Shown one piece after another: positions 24,230 to 33,487 of a DNA stretch of 61,436 nucleotides (its first letter is position 1; each line of letters starts with the position of its first letter). Under the pieces are notes generated by a model. The model worked only from the letters and a program-made list of their open reading frames with translations, was not told the DNA's origin and ran no database searches. The DNA is taken from the NCBI GenBank assembly GCA_903856725.1, contig CAIOCT010000039.1, positions 90,034 through 151,469 of the forward strand, written 5' to 3'. The stretch is from an uncultured Verrucomicrobiota bacterium (GTDB taxonomy: Bacteria; Verrucomicrobiota; Verrucomicrobiia; Opitutales; Opitutaceae). Both the position numbers and the translations under genes were made by a program.

Positions 24230-26326
24230 TTATGCGACGGAAATCAAGGGTAACAATCCCGCCGTGTTGAGCGTGACGTTGATCATTTGACCGTGGTGCG
24301 TGCCTTGCACGTGCCAGAGCGCACCGGCGCGGGTGAGGCTTAATTCGCCGTGGGGTTCACCAGTGGGTGCGGCGCTGCAGACGGTCAAAATTTCATGCGC
24401 CGGAGCGGCGGCAGAATCGATTTCCGCGTAGGGCTGTGAGCCATCTTTTTCGGCTAGGGGTAATTTGCCTAAGCGTACCACGATGCCGGGGGCGCGGGCG
24501 ACACGGCCGAGGAGCGAAGCTTGGGGGCGGGTGATGAGGAAATTTCCGCCGGGTAAAGCGAGCTGCGCGGCGAGGTCTTCATTGTTAGCCTGAAAACGCA
24601 CTTGGACGGAGGCTGCGGTCTCGTGCAAGACAACGCGGTCGAGAAAGATGACAATATCTGGTTTAAGAAACACCAGCGTGCGGTGCACGCGGCTAACGTT
24701 CGCATTGACCAGTTGATAGGCGTCGGTGGCATCGCTCGTCACCGTCATCCCATAGGGGCCGGTGCGATAATCGAGGACGCGGGCGAAAGCCCACGAGGAG
24801 TTGGTGCCTTCGCTGCCATCGTGATATTGATGGCCTTGGCCATTGATCAAGACGGCGGTGTGGGCGCCGGTGAGTCGGAGGATCCAGCGCGGTTGTTTGA
24901 AAATATAGGCCGCGCGCGTGGGATCGTGGAGGAGGCGTTCGCCGTAAGCTTTAAAAATGACGCTATTGCGGTCGGCGTGCTCATGATTCGCTGGTCCGCC
25001 GCTGCGTAGCGCGAGCACGTTATCGCGCGCGGTCCAGCCGGTCCGGGCGATGACGAGATCGTTAGCGAGGCGCTGATTAAGCATGCTTTTTTCCGGAGGG
25101 GCTACGACCGCCGCCGCATCGTACCAGATTAAGCCATACAGATATTTAGCTTCACCGATCTCGCGGGCGAGAAAGTTAGCAACGGGATCTTGGCGCGTGC
25201 GGCCGATCCAAGCGGCGACGGAGACATCGACGGCACCATTGGCATCGCCGAAATTAATAATATCAAATTCTGGCTTTACCGTTGGCATGGTGAAGCCCGC
25301 GATGTGTTGGAAATTAGCCACGGCATGATCGTTGCCACTCGTCGGCATCGTCATGCTCAAAGCATAGCGCGCCGTCCCTGAATAATTAATGAGCTCGCGA
25401 TCATCAATACCCTGGGTGCGCCAGAGGGCCTCTGAAAACAGTGACATGTGCAGTGTCGTGTAGCCCCAGTAACTGACGCCTTCGTCGTAACTGCCATCGC
25501 TGCCGTAGGCCGTCGAAAAAGCGCGCGCACACGAGCGGGCCAGTTCGAGCCAACCAGCGGCCTCGGGGCGGCGACTGAGAAAATGGCAGGCGATGAGACC
25601 GAGGGCCGCCGTTGGGATGATTTTTAAATTAGTTACGTTGAGAATCAGCGGCCAACGCTTGAGGCTAATGTGTCGAAAATCATCCACTTCACTGCGTGGG
25701 CTCCAAGTCCAGCCCTGTACACGGTCGGGATATTTCATGCCGTAGATGGCAGTGGCGCAGGCCGGCGCGCCCTTGCTCAAGATGGCCTCTTCAATGGCGG
25801 TAACTTCTGATTCAGTGAGCGCGCCTTTGAGCCAAGCCAAAGCCATTAACAGAGCGATGCTTCCTTCTGAGGCGCGTTGTAGCCCGAAGATCTGCCGGCC
25901 GCCTTCGAGAAAACTATCCCATTCTGGGTACTCGAGCATCTTGCGGATAGCGGTGCGGGCTAACTCTAATTGGATCGGATCGCCCTCCACTGCATAGAGC
26001 ACACAAGCGCGCTCTAAAATTCGCTGCACCCGCAGGAGATGCGTCACGTGGTTGGTAAGGCTAACGCCGTGCGCGAGGAAATTACGGTCGGCGGTTAAAT
26101 CAGCATCATGCATGCTCTGCCAGAGCGTGGCAAAGCGCGGGTCCCGGGCATTGGCGCGAATGCGCGGGAGATCAGCGTCATCGAATAGCAGGCCCGCCTT
26201 CGCCGATGGTCTGAATGGCGCAGCCTGGGTGGCTTCAGCTCCAGACAGGTCGAGGCGTGCGAAGGGCAGGCCGGCGGCGAGGGCAGCGGAACTTTTTAGA
26301 AAGGTTCGGCGGGTCGGGAGGGGCAT
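24230..26326 (-). CDS. Tat-exported heparinase II/III-like protein, copy B
   Basis: A paralogue of the preceding protein with the same layout: Tat signal (TRRTFLKSSAALAAGLPF), helical toroid region and C-terminal sheet with GGPANHEHADRNSVIF. The frame runs upstream to 26422, but ATG 26326 is chosen because it puts the twin-arginine signal at residues 5-20, giving 698 residues. The two copies differ throughout, so the duplication is old and they may act on different linkages of one polymer. It lies downstream of the GxGYxYP gene in the same run. Confidence 0.8.
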   Translation of the reverse strand: MPLPTRRTFLKSSAALAAGLPFARLDLSGAEATQAAPFRPSAKAGLLFDDADLPRIRANARDPRFATLWQSMHDADLTADRNFLAHGVSLTNHVTHLLRVQRILERACVLYAVEGDPIQLELARTAIRKMLEYPEWDSFLEGGRQIFGLQRASEGSIALLMALAWLKGALTESEVTAIEEAILSKGAPACATAIYGMKYPDRVQGWTWSPRSEVDDFRHISLKRWPLILNVTNLKIIPTAALGLIACHFLSRRPEAAGWLELARSCARAFSTAYGSDGSYDEGVSYWGYTTLHMSLFSEALWRTQGIDDRELINYSGTARYALSMTMPTSGNDHAVANFQHIAGFTMPTVKPEFDIINFGDANGAVDVSVAAWIGRTRQDPVANFLAREIGEAKYLYGLIWYDAAAVVAPPEKSMLNQRLANDLVIARTGWTARDNVLALRSGGPANHEHADRNSVIFKAYGERLLHDPTRAAYIFKQPRWILRLTGAHTAVLINGQGHQYHDGSEGTNSSWAFARVLDYRTGPYGMTVTSDATDAYQLVNANVSRVHRTLVFLKPDIVIFLDRVVLHETAASVQVRFQANNEDLAAQLALPGGNFLITRPQASLLGRVARAPGIVVRLGKLPLAEKDGSQPYAEIDSAAAPAHEILTVCSAAPTGEPHGELSLTRAGALWHVQGTHHGQMINVTLNTAGLLPLISVA

Positions 26327-26461
26327 GGGGGGTAACGGCTGACGGTTGACGGGGGCGATCAGTGAGAGGTGGTAAGCGGCGCCGGGCGGGCCCGGCTGGT
26401 GACGGGCTGCGGCGGCTCGCAAAAGCCGCCGACAGAGACTAAGAATGAATCAAGCTCGGGC

Positions 26462-28090
26462 TTATTTATAACCCTTAAAATGTTTTGGATCGGCGGGATC
26501 TTGGTAACGGGTGGTGTAAGTTTTTTGACTCGCGGCTAGTTTGAGGAAGACATCGACGGGGACCACTTCCGTGGGACCATCGAGTTGCTTGGTAATGGTG
26601 ATCAGGCTATTGACGTCGTTCGATTCGCGTACGTGGACGAGCAGGAAATACGGCCGCGTGGTATTCAGCGCGATGAGCTCGTTGAGGTCGGCGGCCACCT
26701 CGGCTCGTGGGCGTCGTGGGTCGATGTAATAATCGTAGGAAATCATCGGCCGATGATCGCGCAGATCCCGCGTGCGGGCTGGGCCGTAGCCATTGATAAA
26801 GCCAATTACATTCGGGAAAGCCGCGTAATAACGGTCGACGGTTTCTTTGGTCAGATCGGTATTGCCCACGTTCCCGTCGGCCGCGGAATTATCCATAATC
26901 TCCATGATGTGTTCATCCAACACCGCCATCATCGCATTGGCTTCTTTCATTAAAAGCGGGAAGCGTTCGGCGGGAATGTGGTTAGGGTACATATAACCGG
27001 GGCCACTCAAGCCGCCGATAAAGTAATCGTTAGGGGTCGCGCTTTCGTGGAAATATTCTAAGGCGGCGGGGGAGAATTTCGCCCAGTTCATGGTTACTTG
27101 CCAAGCAAAGGGGATTTGCCCGCGCCCCGGTTTAGTCCAGACCCCGATGCCAATGCTGTCCGATTGTACAAATGAAAGATAAACCTTGGACTCGGCTTTG
27201 AGTTGAGCGTCGAGCGCCACATGGTGGTGGTTGGTGAATTTAAAGCCGGGGGTGAAGCTAAACTGACAATTAAAGCTGAGATTGGGCAGGCTGTGGAGTC
27301 CTTCCATTTTTAAGCCGTAGCCCGAAAGCAGCGTGGTGTGCTGCTCTTCCGTATCTTTGCCATAAGAGTGCCAGCCAAAAACAATCGAGCCGGGCGCGAG
27401 TGCGGCGAGCAGCTTTTTCTCGAGGGCCAATTCTTCCGCGTGTTTCGGATTAGCCGAAAGATCATGGAAGAACATTTTCTGACGAACCCCCCAGTCCGCC
27501 ATGCCTGGGATGCGAACGGCGCCGACGTGACCGCCCATGAGCATAATGGAGTCGTGGGTGCAGCGCGACCAATAGCGGGCCACTGCATCGGTGTAGATTT
27601 GGGCATCAGTCTGGCCGGTGTAGCGCCCCCGCAGGTCATCGATGAGTTTCAGACCCTGTTGCTCGACGAGCGGAATAAGGGCGGTCGTGACGACGAGGGC
27701 GTCATCGAGCCCGGCAATGGTAAAGGCCACATTCATCGTCGCCGGCACGGTCGGATCCCAGATTACGTAGCCCTGCGCGCTCTTCGAGAAATGGGTGAGG
27801 GCTTCGTGGGCCGTTTTAATCTCAGTGAATTTTACGCCATGTTTGCGTTCGTAGAAAGAGCAGAGCGGGCCAGTGATTTCCCACTGAAATTCAGGGGGAT
27901 GAACGATGTAGAGCTGGGGCGTATTGCGGTTGGCCAGCCCTTGGAGGCTAAGCAACAGAACCTTCTCGGGTAGCGCACCAGCGACTTTCCAGTCGCTGTT
28001 CCAGTGCATCACGAATGCTGGGCGGCTGTTATCAGCAGCGGTCAGTGCGGCGGTGAGGGTCAGGGTGAGTAAAAAAATAAATCGTTTCAT
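26462..28090 (-). CDS. Exported GxGYxYP-family putative glycoside hydrolase
   Basis: A 542-residue protein with a Sec signal (MKRFIFLLTLTLTAALTAA). ATG 28090 is preferred to the upstream start at 28144 because it places the signal at the N-terminus. It contains the defining motif GPGYMYP (near residue 360) and an upstream region that matches the N-terminal domain of the family (LSLQGLANRNTPQLYI). The family is predicted to have a beta/alpha-barrel and is found in polysaccharide-utilisation loci, but its activity is not established. It lies between the heparinase-like pair and the small exported protein. Confidence 0.8.
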   Translation of the reverse strand: MKRFIFLLTLTLTAALTAADNSRPAFVMHWNSDWKVAGALPEKVLLLSLQGLANRNTPQLYIVHPPEFQWEITGPLCSFYERKHGVKFTEIKTAHEALTHFSKSAQGYVIWDPTVPATMNVAFTIAGLDDALVVTTALIPLVEQQGLKLIDDLRGRYTGQTDAQIYTDAVARYWSRCTHDSIMLMGGHVGAVRIPGMADWGVRQKMFFHDLSANPKHAEELALEKKLLAALAPGSIVFGWHSYGKDTEEQHTTLLSGYGLKMEGLHSLPNLSFNCQFSFTPGFKFTNHHHVALDAQLKAESKVYLSFVQSDSIGIGVWTKPGRGQIPFAWQVTMNWAKFSPAALEYFHESATPNDYFIGGLSGPGYMYPNHIPAERFPLLMKEANAMMAVLDEHIMEIMDNSAADGNVGNTDLTKETVDRYYAAFPNVIGFINGYGPARTRDLRDHRPMISYDYYIDPRRPRAEVAADLNELIALNTTRPYFLLVHVRESNDVNSLITITKQLDGPTEVVPVDVFLKLAASQKTYTTRYQDPADPKHFKGYK

Positions 28091-28170
28091 GGCGAAAAAA
28101 AGGCGAAGCGGGCGTTCGTTAAAAATATGAAAGGGCGTGAGCAAGGAGCGAGAAATAGCTCGGGTAATTA

Positions 28171-28680
28171 TTATTTCGACTCAGGGACTTTAGTGAAGCG
28201 GTAGACGAGCGGTTGCGGGCGGGAGCTGTGCAATTCAATCAGCAGTAATCCCGTATTGCCCTCCAGCAAACGATACTCGGAGTAAATTCGCATAGTGGCT
28301 TGTCCTTGGGAGATTTCGAGGGGAGTTTCTGCCTCTAAGCGCAGGGTGCGACCGGCATCGATCCAACTGGCGCGCACGGGGGTGACGCCGCCTTTGGCTG
28401 GGTAGAGAGCCATGTGGCGTTGTTCGATTCGAAAGAAATTTGGTAAAGCGACCGACTGCGTTGTATCCACTGTATTGGTCGCCGAGAATTGAGTGGAATG
28501 CCATTGCATGTCATGTTGCAGGCTGACGCGTGGCCCGGCGACGGTGATGACTAGGTCGCAGGTGCTCCAGCCATCGAGGGCGGTGCTGCGCGCGTGATCG
28601 AGGCGCCAGCGTCCGGTGAAAGGGGAATCAGCGAAAGCGGCGAGCGGCAGGATAAGGAAAAGGGCGAATGAGAAGCGCAT
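28171..28680 (-). CDS. Small exported beta-rich protein of unknown function
   Basis: A 169-residue protein with a Sec signal (about 1-17) and a mature part that starts FTGRWRLDHARST, a pattern seen in small lipocalin-like or calycin-like barrels. No catalytic motif is visible. It sits between the TonB-dependent receptor and the GxGYxYP gene in the same direction, so it may bind the glycan or its fragments. Confidence 0.6.
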   Translation of the reverse strand: MRFSFALFLILPLAAFADSPFTGRWRLDHARSTALDGWSTCDLVITVAGPRVSLQHDMQWHSTQFSATNTVDTTQSVALPNFFRIEQRHMALYPAKGGVTPVRASWIDAGRTLRLEAETPLEISQGQATMRIYSEYRLLEGNTGLLLIELHSSRPQPLVYRFTKVPESK

Positions 28681-28855
28681 GTTAATGAGAGTCAGTCAGA
28701 TTATTGGTGGAGAGTGAGGAAAAATCGGGGCGCTCATTACAGCCCAAGCGGCGGGCTTGGCGTCTGCATGAAGCGTGCAGTCGGCCCGCACGGGGCTGAG
28801 TGCTTCCGCTGAAAAGCGGCGGACGGTTGAGGGTTGAAGCGGGCGGGTTGGCCAG

Positions 28856-28885
28856 AAAAAGGGCGGCGCCGGTGAGGCGCCGCCC
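28856..28885 (-). terminator. Intrinsic terminator of the TonB receptor gene
   Basis: GGGCGGCGCC (28861-28870) and GGCGCCGCCC (28876-28885) form a perfect 10-bp stem; on the minus strand it is followed by TTTTTC. It separates the receptor from the downstream enzymes and could allow high receptor expression with partial read-through. Confidence 0.85.
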
Positions 28886-28917
28886 TGAATAGTGGCGGTA
28901 AACGTTAGTTTAACCGA

Positions 28918-31900
28918 TTAGAACGAGACCGTGTTGGTCAAGATCGCGTTACGCGCTGGTGAGCGGACGTACGAACCTTCGGAGTACTCTACATTGGTAA
29001 CGTTGTAGATACCGACGCTCGAACGGATCTTGTAGCCTGCGAGTTCCCAAGGAACACCGACGGTTAGATCAGCAACGACGTAGTTGCCAGCCTGCCAGCC
29101 GCCCGCGAGAGGATTCCAATCGACGGAACGGGAAACAACGGTCTGCGAGGAATAACGCACACCGAGGCCGATGCTCGAGCCGCGGCCGAAGCTGCCGACG
29201 AGAGGCTGGGTGAACGTGTACTTCCCGAAGAAGTTGAAGCGGTACTCAGGAATGTTCTCGACGCGTGCATTCCACAGAATGTTGGAATCGCGTTGTTGAG
29301 CAAGCGTGAGAGCAGCAAACGCCGTCGTGCCGGGTTTGGCATAGACAGGACGATTGTCCGCGATCGTGTAAGCTTGAGGCATATAGGAACCGTTGATGAC
29401 CGCTTGGAAGTTGCGGATCGGGGTCCAGATGACTTCGGCCTCGGCGCCTTGCACTTGCACGTTGTTGCCGTACGAGCGAACGCGGAACAGACGACCGGAG
29501 TTCGTGCTAACAGCACCGTACGTAGCACCCAACGCGATAGCGCGATTTACGCCAGCGATGATGTTTACATCTGCGCTGTAGTTGAACGGCTCAACTGCAT
29601 TGGACTGAGCGACGGCATCGTCTTCTTTACGATTTTCGCGGTTGGCGCTAAAGATTGAGAGCGTGCCCACAATCTTCTGATCCTTTGAGGTGAGCTTAAA
29701 GCCAGCCTCATAGTTCATGCCGTTCTCGTTCGGGATCATGTCGGAATACCGATTTGCCTTGAGGGCATCCACGAAACCAGCGACCGAGGTGATGGTCTTG
29801 CCGCCATAGTTGAAGCCGCTCTGGCCGATGCTCGCGTATTGAGCGAGGAGACCTTGAGCAAGTTTCTCTTCGTCACCAGGATAGTAACCACCGATGTTTC
29901 CGGTGTTGAACTTAAACACCGTCGAAACGGATGCATAAGCCGACAACTGCGGAGTGATGGCATAGGAAGCACCGGCCATCCACGATTTACCGTTTTGATC
30001 AAGCGGGATCGTTTTCTGGTAGTTGATGCCATGGCCCCAGACATTCTCTGGGTACTTCACAGGATCTTTCCACATGTCTTCGTCGATCGGGTAAACGTAC
30101 CAAGGGAAGTTGTTCAACTGCGCTTGGAGGCGTTCGAGACGGTTTTCTTTACGAATACCGGCAAGGATCGTCAGGCGATCATGCAGCAGGGTGCTTTGTA
30201 AGTTAGCATAATAACCCTTTAAGGTTGGCATGTAACCGTCAAGCGCGGTGCGGTCGCGAGTCCAGAACTTCGAAACGTCGGGCTGAATTTCAAACCCTGG
30301 GTCGTAGTTGCTGAAGATCTGTCTGACCGGCTTGATGCTGCCATCGCGCTGGTAGATGACTTGCATCAGAGGTACGCCCATCCAGTCGTACTTACCCTTG
30401 TTCACGCCTGCATAGTCAGGGTTAGAGTCAGTGTTACGCGCACCAGGGAGACCCGCGTAGTTCAGATCGGAGACGCCAGCATTAGCATTGTACTGCTGGA
30501 ACCAATCGGAGCGCTGAGCACCAAAAAGGATCTTATTCTTGGTACCGAAGGCGTCGTACTTCAACACCAAGTCAAGATTTTGAATGACGGTGTCGCGGTA
30601 GTAGCCGGAGGTGGAGGCCGTAGCGGAATTCCAGTGAATGCCGTCAGCGTAAGGCGTGATGAGCGCGCCACCTTGGCCGATGGAATCGCTATCGCCATTG
30701 TCCTTGGTGTAGACGTAACGAATGTCCAACCAATCGGTAGCAGCAATATCGATGCTGGCGCTGAGAACTTTATTGATGTCCCAGTTTCTAGCACCGCGGT
30801 TGCTGTAATTGAAGTCTTCGTCGTAGATAAACGCACCCGCTTTATTGGTGTAATAGGCACCGCGTTTAATACTCGTGTAGGCCGGCAGGTTGATGTTGCC
30901 GGTCGAGGTACGCAGATTGGCGATATAGGTCCCGTATACGAGTGTCGGGGTCGTGGTCATTTGGGTGACATTGGCCGAAAGACCATTGCCCGCCGACGCC
31001 GCGATCACGTTGTTGAGGAAGCCGGTGTTCATCGAGGTTTTCGATGCAGCATTCCAACCCGCGAAGTCGCTGTAAATCCACTCGTAGTCGTTATGATTGA
31101 CCCGTTGATTGGAGTACTCGGCGTCCAAATTGATCTTGATCTTGCCGCTGTCCAAAGGATTGAGCGTCAAGCTAGGGTTAGCCGTAAAACCTTTACGGAA
31201 CTCAAAGCGGCGTTCGCCCTTGGTGTCTTCCCAGCCGCCGACAAAACGAATCGCTGCTTTCTTAGAAAGCATCGTGTTTTGGTCGATGAGCACGCGCTCG
31301 CCACCGTAGCTATCATGCTGGTCGGTGATGGTGGTTGGGATATTGCGGAATTCGCCACGCTTGGTGATGAAGTTGATGACGCCGCCGGGATAGCCTTGAC
31401 CGAAGAATACGGAGGCTGGTCCTTTGACGACTTCGATGCGTTCCACGTTGTCAAAGTCATGAGCAACATAGCGGAATACGCCGTTACGCATGATGTTATT
31501 GACCTGGAAACCGCGCATCGTGAAACCACCTTGTGGGGTGTTTTCGTTCGAAGGTACGCGCATGCCGCTGAAGCGGGTATCACCAGAAGCGGCCGCGGAA
31601 TAGCGGAACAAGTCGGTGACCGAGCGTGCGTTCGTGTCTTTGAGGAATTCTTCAGACAGCACCGAAATATTCATCGGAACGTTCTGAATTTCCATGCCAA
31701 CGCGGGTAGCGGTGACCGAGTTCGTCTTGAGGTAGCCGAAATCCTTGTCGCTCTTCACTTCGAAGGGCGTGAGGACTAAGACATCCTTGTCAACGGGCTC
31801 AGCAGCCATCGCAGGGCGAGCAGCAGCTGGAGCGGCAGCCTGGGAGGCTTGAGCAGCAGGCTGAGCTTGGCCTTCGATGGAGGCGAGACGCTTGCGGAGA

Positions 31901-32037
31901 GCAGCGTTTTCTTCTTGGAGACGGCGAACTGAGTCGTCCGACTGCCCGAAGGCGATCGAAGACGTCAGCAATGCCGCCAAACCGACGACCAGAACTTGCT
32001 GGGCGCGATTGCGGTAGCTATGGGGGGCTAGTTTCAT
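28918..32037 (-). CDS. TonB-dependent outer-membrane receptor with N-terminal coiled coil
   Basis: A 1039-residue outer-membrane transporter for a large ligand, energised by TonB. It has a signal peptide (about 1-31), a coiled-coil segment (RRLQEENAALRKRLASIEG, about 38-56), an Ala/Pro-rich linker, a TonB-box-like VLVLTPFEV (about 86-94), a plug domain (about 100-250, including VERIEVVKGPASVFFGQG) and a long beta-barrel ending in a terminal Phe. The coiled coil between the signal and plug is a feature of many Opitutaceae receptors. No SusD-like partner is present. Position behind the LacI gene and ahead of the enzymes marks it as the oligosaccharide importer of the island. Confidence 0.9.
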   Translation of the reverse strand: MKLAPHSYRNRAQQVLVVGLAALLTSSIAFGQSDDSVRRLQEENAALRKRLASIEGQAQPAAQASQAAAPAAARPAMAAEPVDKDVLVLTPFEVKSDKDFGYLKTNSVTATRVGMEIQNVPMNISVLSEEFLKDTNARSVTDLFRYSAAASGDTRFSGMRVPSNENTPQGGFTMRGFQVNNIMRNGVFRYVAHDFDNVERIEVVKGPASVFFGQGYPGGVINFITKRGEFRNIPTTITDQHDSYGGERVLIDQNTMLSKKAAIRFVGGWEDTKGERRFEFRKGFTANPSLTLNPLDSGKIKINLDAEYSNQRVNHNDYEWIYSDFAGWNAASKTSMNTGFLNNVIAASAGNGLSANVTQMTTTPTLVYGTYIANLRTSTGNINLPAYTSIKRGAYYTNKAGAFIYDEDFNYSNRGARNWDINKVLSASIDIAATDWLDIRYVYTKDNGDSDSIGQGGALITPYADGIHWNSATASTSGYYRDTVIQNLDLVLKYDAFGTKNKILFGAQRSDWFQQYNANAGVSDLNYAGLPGARNTDSNPDYAGVNKGKYDWMGVPLMQVIYQRDGSIKPVRQIFSNYDPGFEIQPDVSKFWTRDRTALDGYMPTLKGYYANLQSTLLHDRLTILAGIRKENRLERLQAQLNNFPWYVYPIDEDMWKDPVKYPENVWGHGINYQKTIPLDQNGKSWMAGASYAITPQLSAYASVSTVFKFNTGNIGGYYPGDEEKLAQGLLAQYASIGQSGFNYGGKTITSVAGFVDALKANRYSDMIPNENGMNYEAGFKLTSKDQKIVGTLSIFSANRENRKEDDAVAQSNAVEPFNYSADVNIIAGVNRAIALGATYGAVSTNSGRLFRVRSYGNNVQVQGAEAEVIWTPIRNFQAVINGSYMPQAYTIADNRPVYAKPGTTAFAALTLAQQRDSNILWNARVENIPEYRFNFFGKYTFTQPLVGSFGRGSSIGLGVRYSSQTVVSRSVDWNPLAGGWQAGNYVVADLTVGVPWELAGYKIRSSVGIYNVTNVEYSEGSYVRSPARNAILTNTVSF

Positions 32038-32111
32038 GCTTATTGGTGGTTTGTAGTTTCCGAAAATGGACGCCGCGGAGCGGGTCCATAGGGTCGGGAA
32101 AGTGAAAAGTA

Positions 32112-33155
32112 TTAGTGAGTAGATCCGTTGACGGCTAAAGGGGGTATAAAACGGGGTGAAACGGTGATTCCAATCCTACCAGATACGTCGCGATTCTCAA
32201 TCCTCCAGAGCAAGTGGTCAATCACCTTTCTCACCAGCATGGGAAGATTGATATCTAAGACCGCCGGTGAATGATCCAGATTATGGTAAATCATTGGATT
32301 GTAATTACCTAGGATGGCTTCGATGTCGCGCCCGGGCTTTTTACCTGCTGCCCGGAGGGCGCGAAAAAAAGCGCCGCAAAAGTGATCGACCGGGATGTAC
32401 AAGCCGGTGGGCTTCGGTGTGCAGGCGAGGAGGCGGCGAGCCAGCCCTTCGCTTTCACCGTGGAGCGGGGCGATTTCGAGGTAGCTAACCCCAGGATTCG
32501 ATTGGCCTAGAATTGTATGAACGGCTAAGCCAAGTTCATTTGCTCGATTCACAAAAGCTTTATTACGAGCAACTACTGCACTATAATCGGGGTCTGTTGA
32601 TATCACGGCAACTGATTTATGGCCGCGTTCCTTGAGGTAATCAGCCGCCATGCGGCCATTTTCCACGTTATTGGGCTCAATGTAGTCGCCTGGGTAATTG
32701 GCTGACCGACGAGTCATGAACCACACGTGAGGGAGTTCGCGCAATTTGGCGAGGCACTCCGCGGACGGTTCCATGCCTTGGATAATGACGCCATCCAAAT
32801 TCTCGCTGGCTAGATTGCGCGGCAGCTCATCCGGGTTGTTGGAGAAAAGTACGCGGAGATCGACGCGGTAGTGCGGATCGGTGGATTGAACTTCCAGTAA
32901 CTGATCTTGAAACCAGTTGAGATTGGAATTGTTGGCTTTGGCGCCGACAAACCAGACTCCGATGCGCCGCTGTTCTGGGAGGCGAGCCTTCGGGCCGCGG
33001 CGGCGATTGAGGGGAGCCGGAACGTAATTATGCTCTAGCATCACCGCGCGAATGCGCGCGAGACTCTCAGCCGCGACGAGTTGCGGCTGGTTGATAGCGC
33101 GCGACACCGTGGCCGGTGAGACGTTGGCTTTCTTGGCAATATCAGTGAGAAGCAT
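32112..33155 (-). CDS. LacI/GalR family transcriptional regulator
   Basis: From ATG 33155 it has 347 residues; a GTG at 33200 would add 15. The start at 33155 begins the helix-turn-helix directly (LLTDIAKKANVSPATVSRAIN, split here as TDIAKKANVS and PATVSRAIN). A sugar-binding-protein-like effector domain follows (about 60-340). LacI-type regulators usually repress sugar catabolism genes until an inducer appears. It lies 74 bases upstream of the TonB receptor gene and most likely controls the island, perhaps including the divergent promoter at 34343-34625. Confidence 0.9.
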   Translation of the reverse strand: MLLTDIAKKANVSPATVSRAINQPQLVAAESLARIRAVMLEHNYVPAPLNRRRGPKARLPEQRRIGVWFVGAKANNSNLNWFQDQLLEVQSTDPHYRVDLRVLFSNNPDELPRNLASENLDGVIIQGMEPSAECLAKLRELPHVWFMTRRSANYPGDYIEPNNVENGRMAADYLKERGHKSVAVISTDPDYSAVVARNKAFVNRANELGLAVHTILGQSNPGVSYLEIAPLHGESEGLARRLLACTPKPTGLYIPVDHFCGAFFRALRAAGKKPGRDIEAILGNYNPMIYHNLDHSPAVLDINLPMLVRKVIDHLLWRIENRDVSGRIGITVSPRFIPPLAVNGSTH

Positions 33156-33487
33156 GGGGTGGGCGATGGGGTGGGGCGTCGCCCGTACTGAAACTTTCAC
33201 GTAAATTTATGAAAAATGCGCAGTCTGAGTCAAGGGGTTTTCAGCAATTTGCGACGGAATATCGTGAGCCCGACGATTGTTTTTTGGGCTGAGGTTTGCG
33301 CTCAAATGAGGGGGATTGGCGTCCTCATGATTAGCCGGGTGTTTGGCGCAAGCACCGGGCCTGGCGCGCTCATGCGACGGTCTCATTTGAGTCGCGACAC
33401 GAACCCCGCTTCATGGGGGCTGGCGATCAGCCGAGCAGGTTTGGGCTGACGATAAAAATGGTCACTGCGCCGTGAAAAAACCAGCAA
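33156..33487. other. Noncoding stretch upstream of the LacI gene
   Basis: No supported gene. It contains two copies of the interrupted palindrome CTCAAATGAG: 33301-33310 on the plus strand and the complement CTCATTTGAG at 33382-33391. They are 71 bases apart and could be operator sites for the adjacent regulator. A TGAAAAA block lies at 33210-33216. Confidence 0.45.

Noticed and set aside
30361-31779. A 472-codon open frame on the plus strand inside the TonB receptor gene
   Set aside because: It is antisense to a well-supported receptor and its composition is what the complementary frame of that gene gives; no family features.
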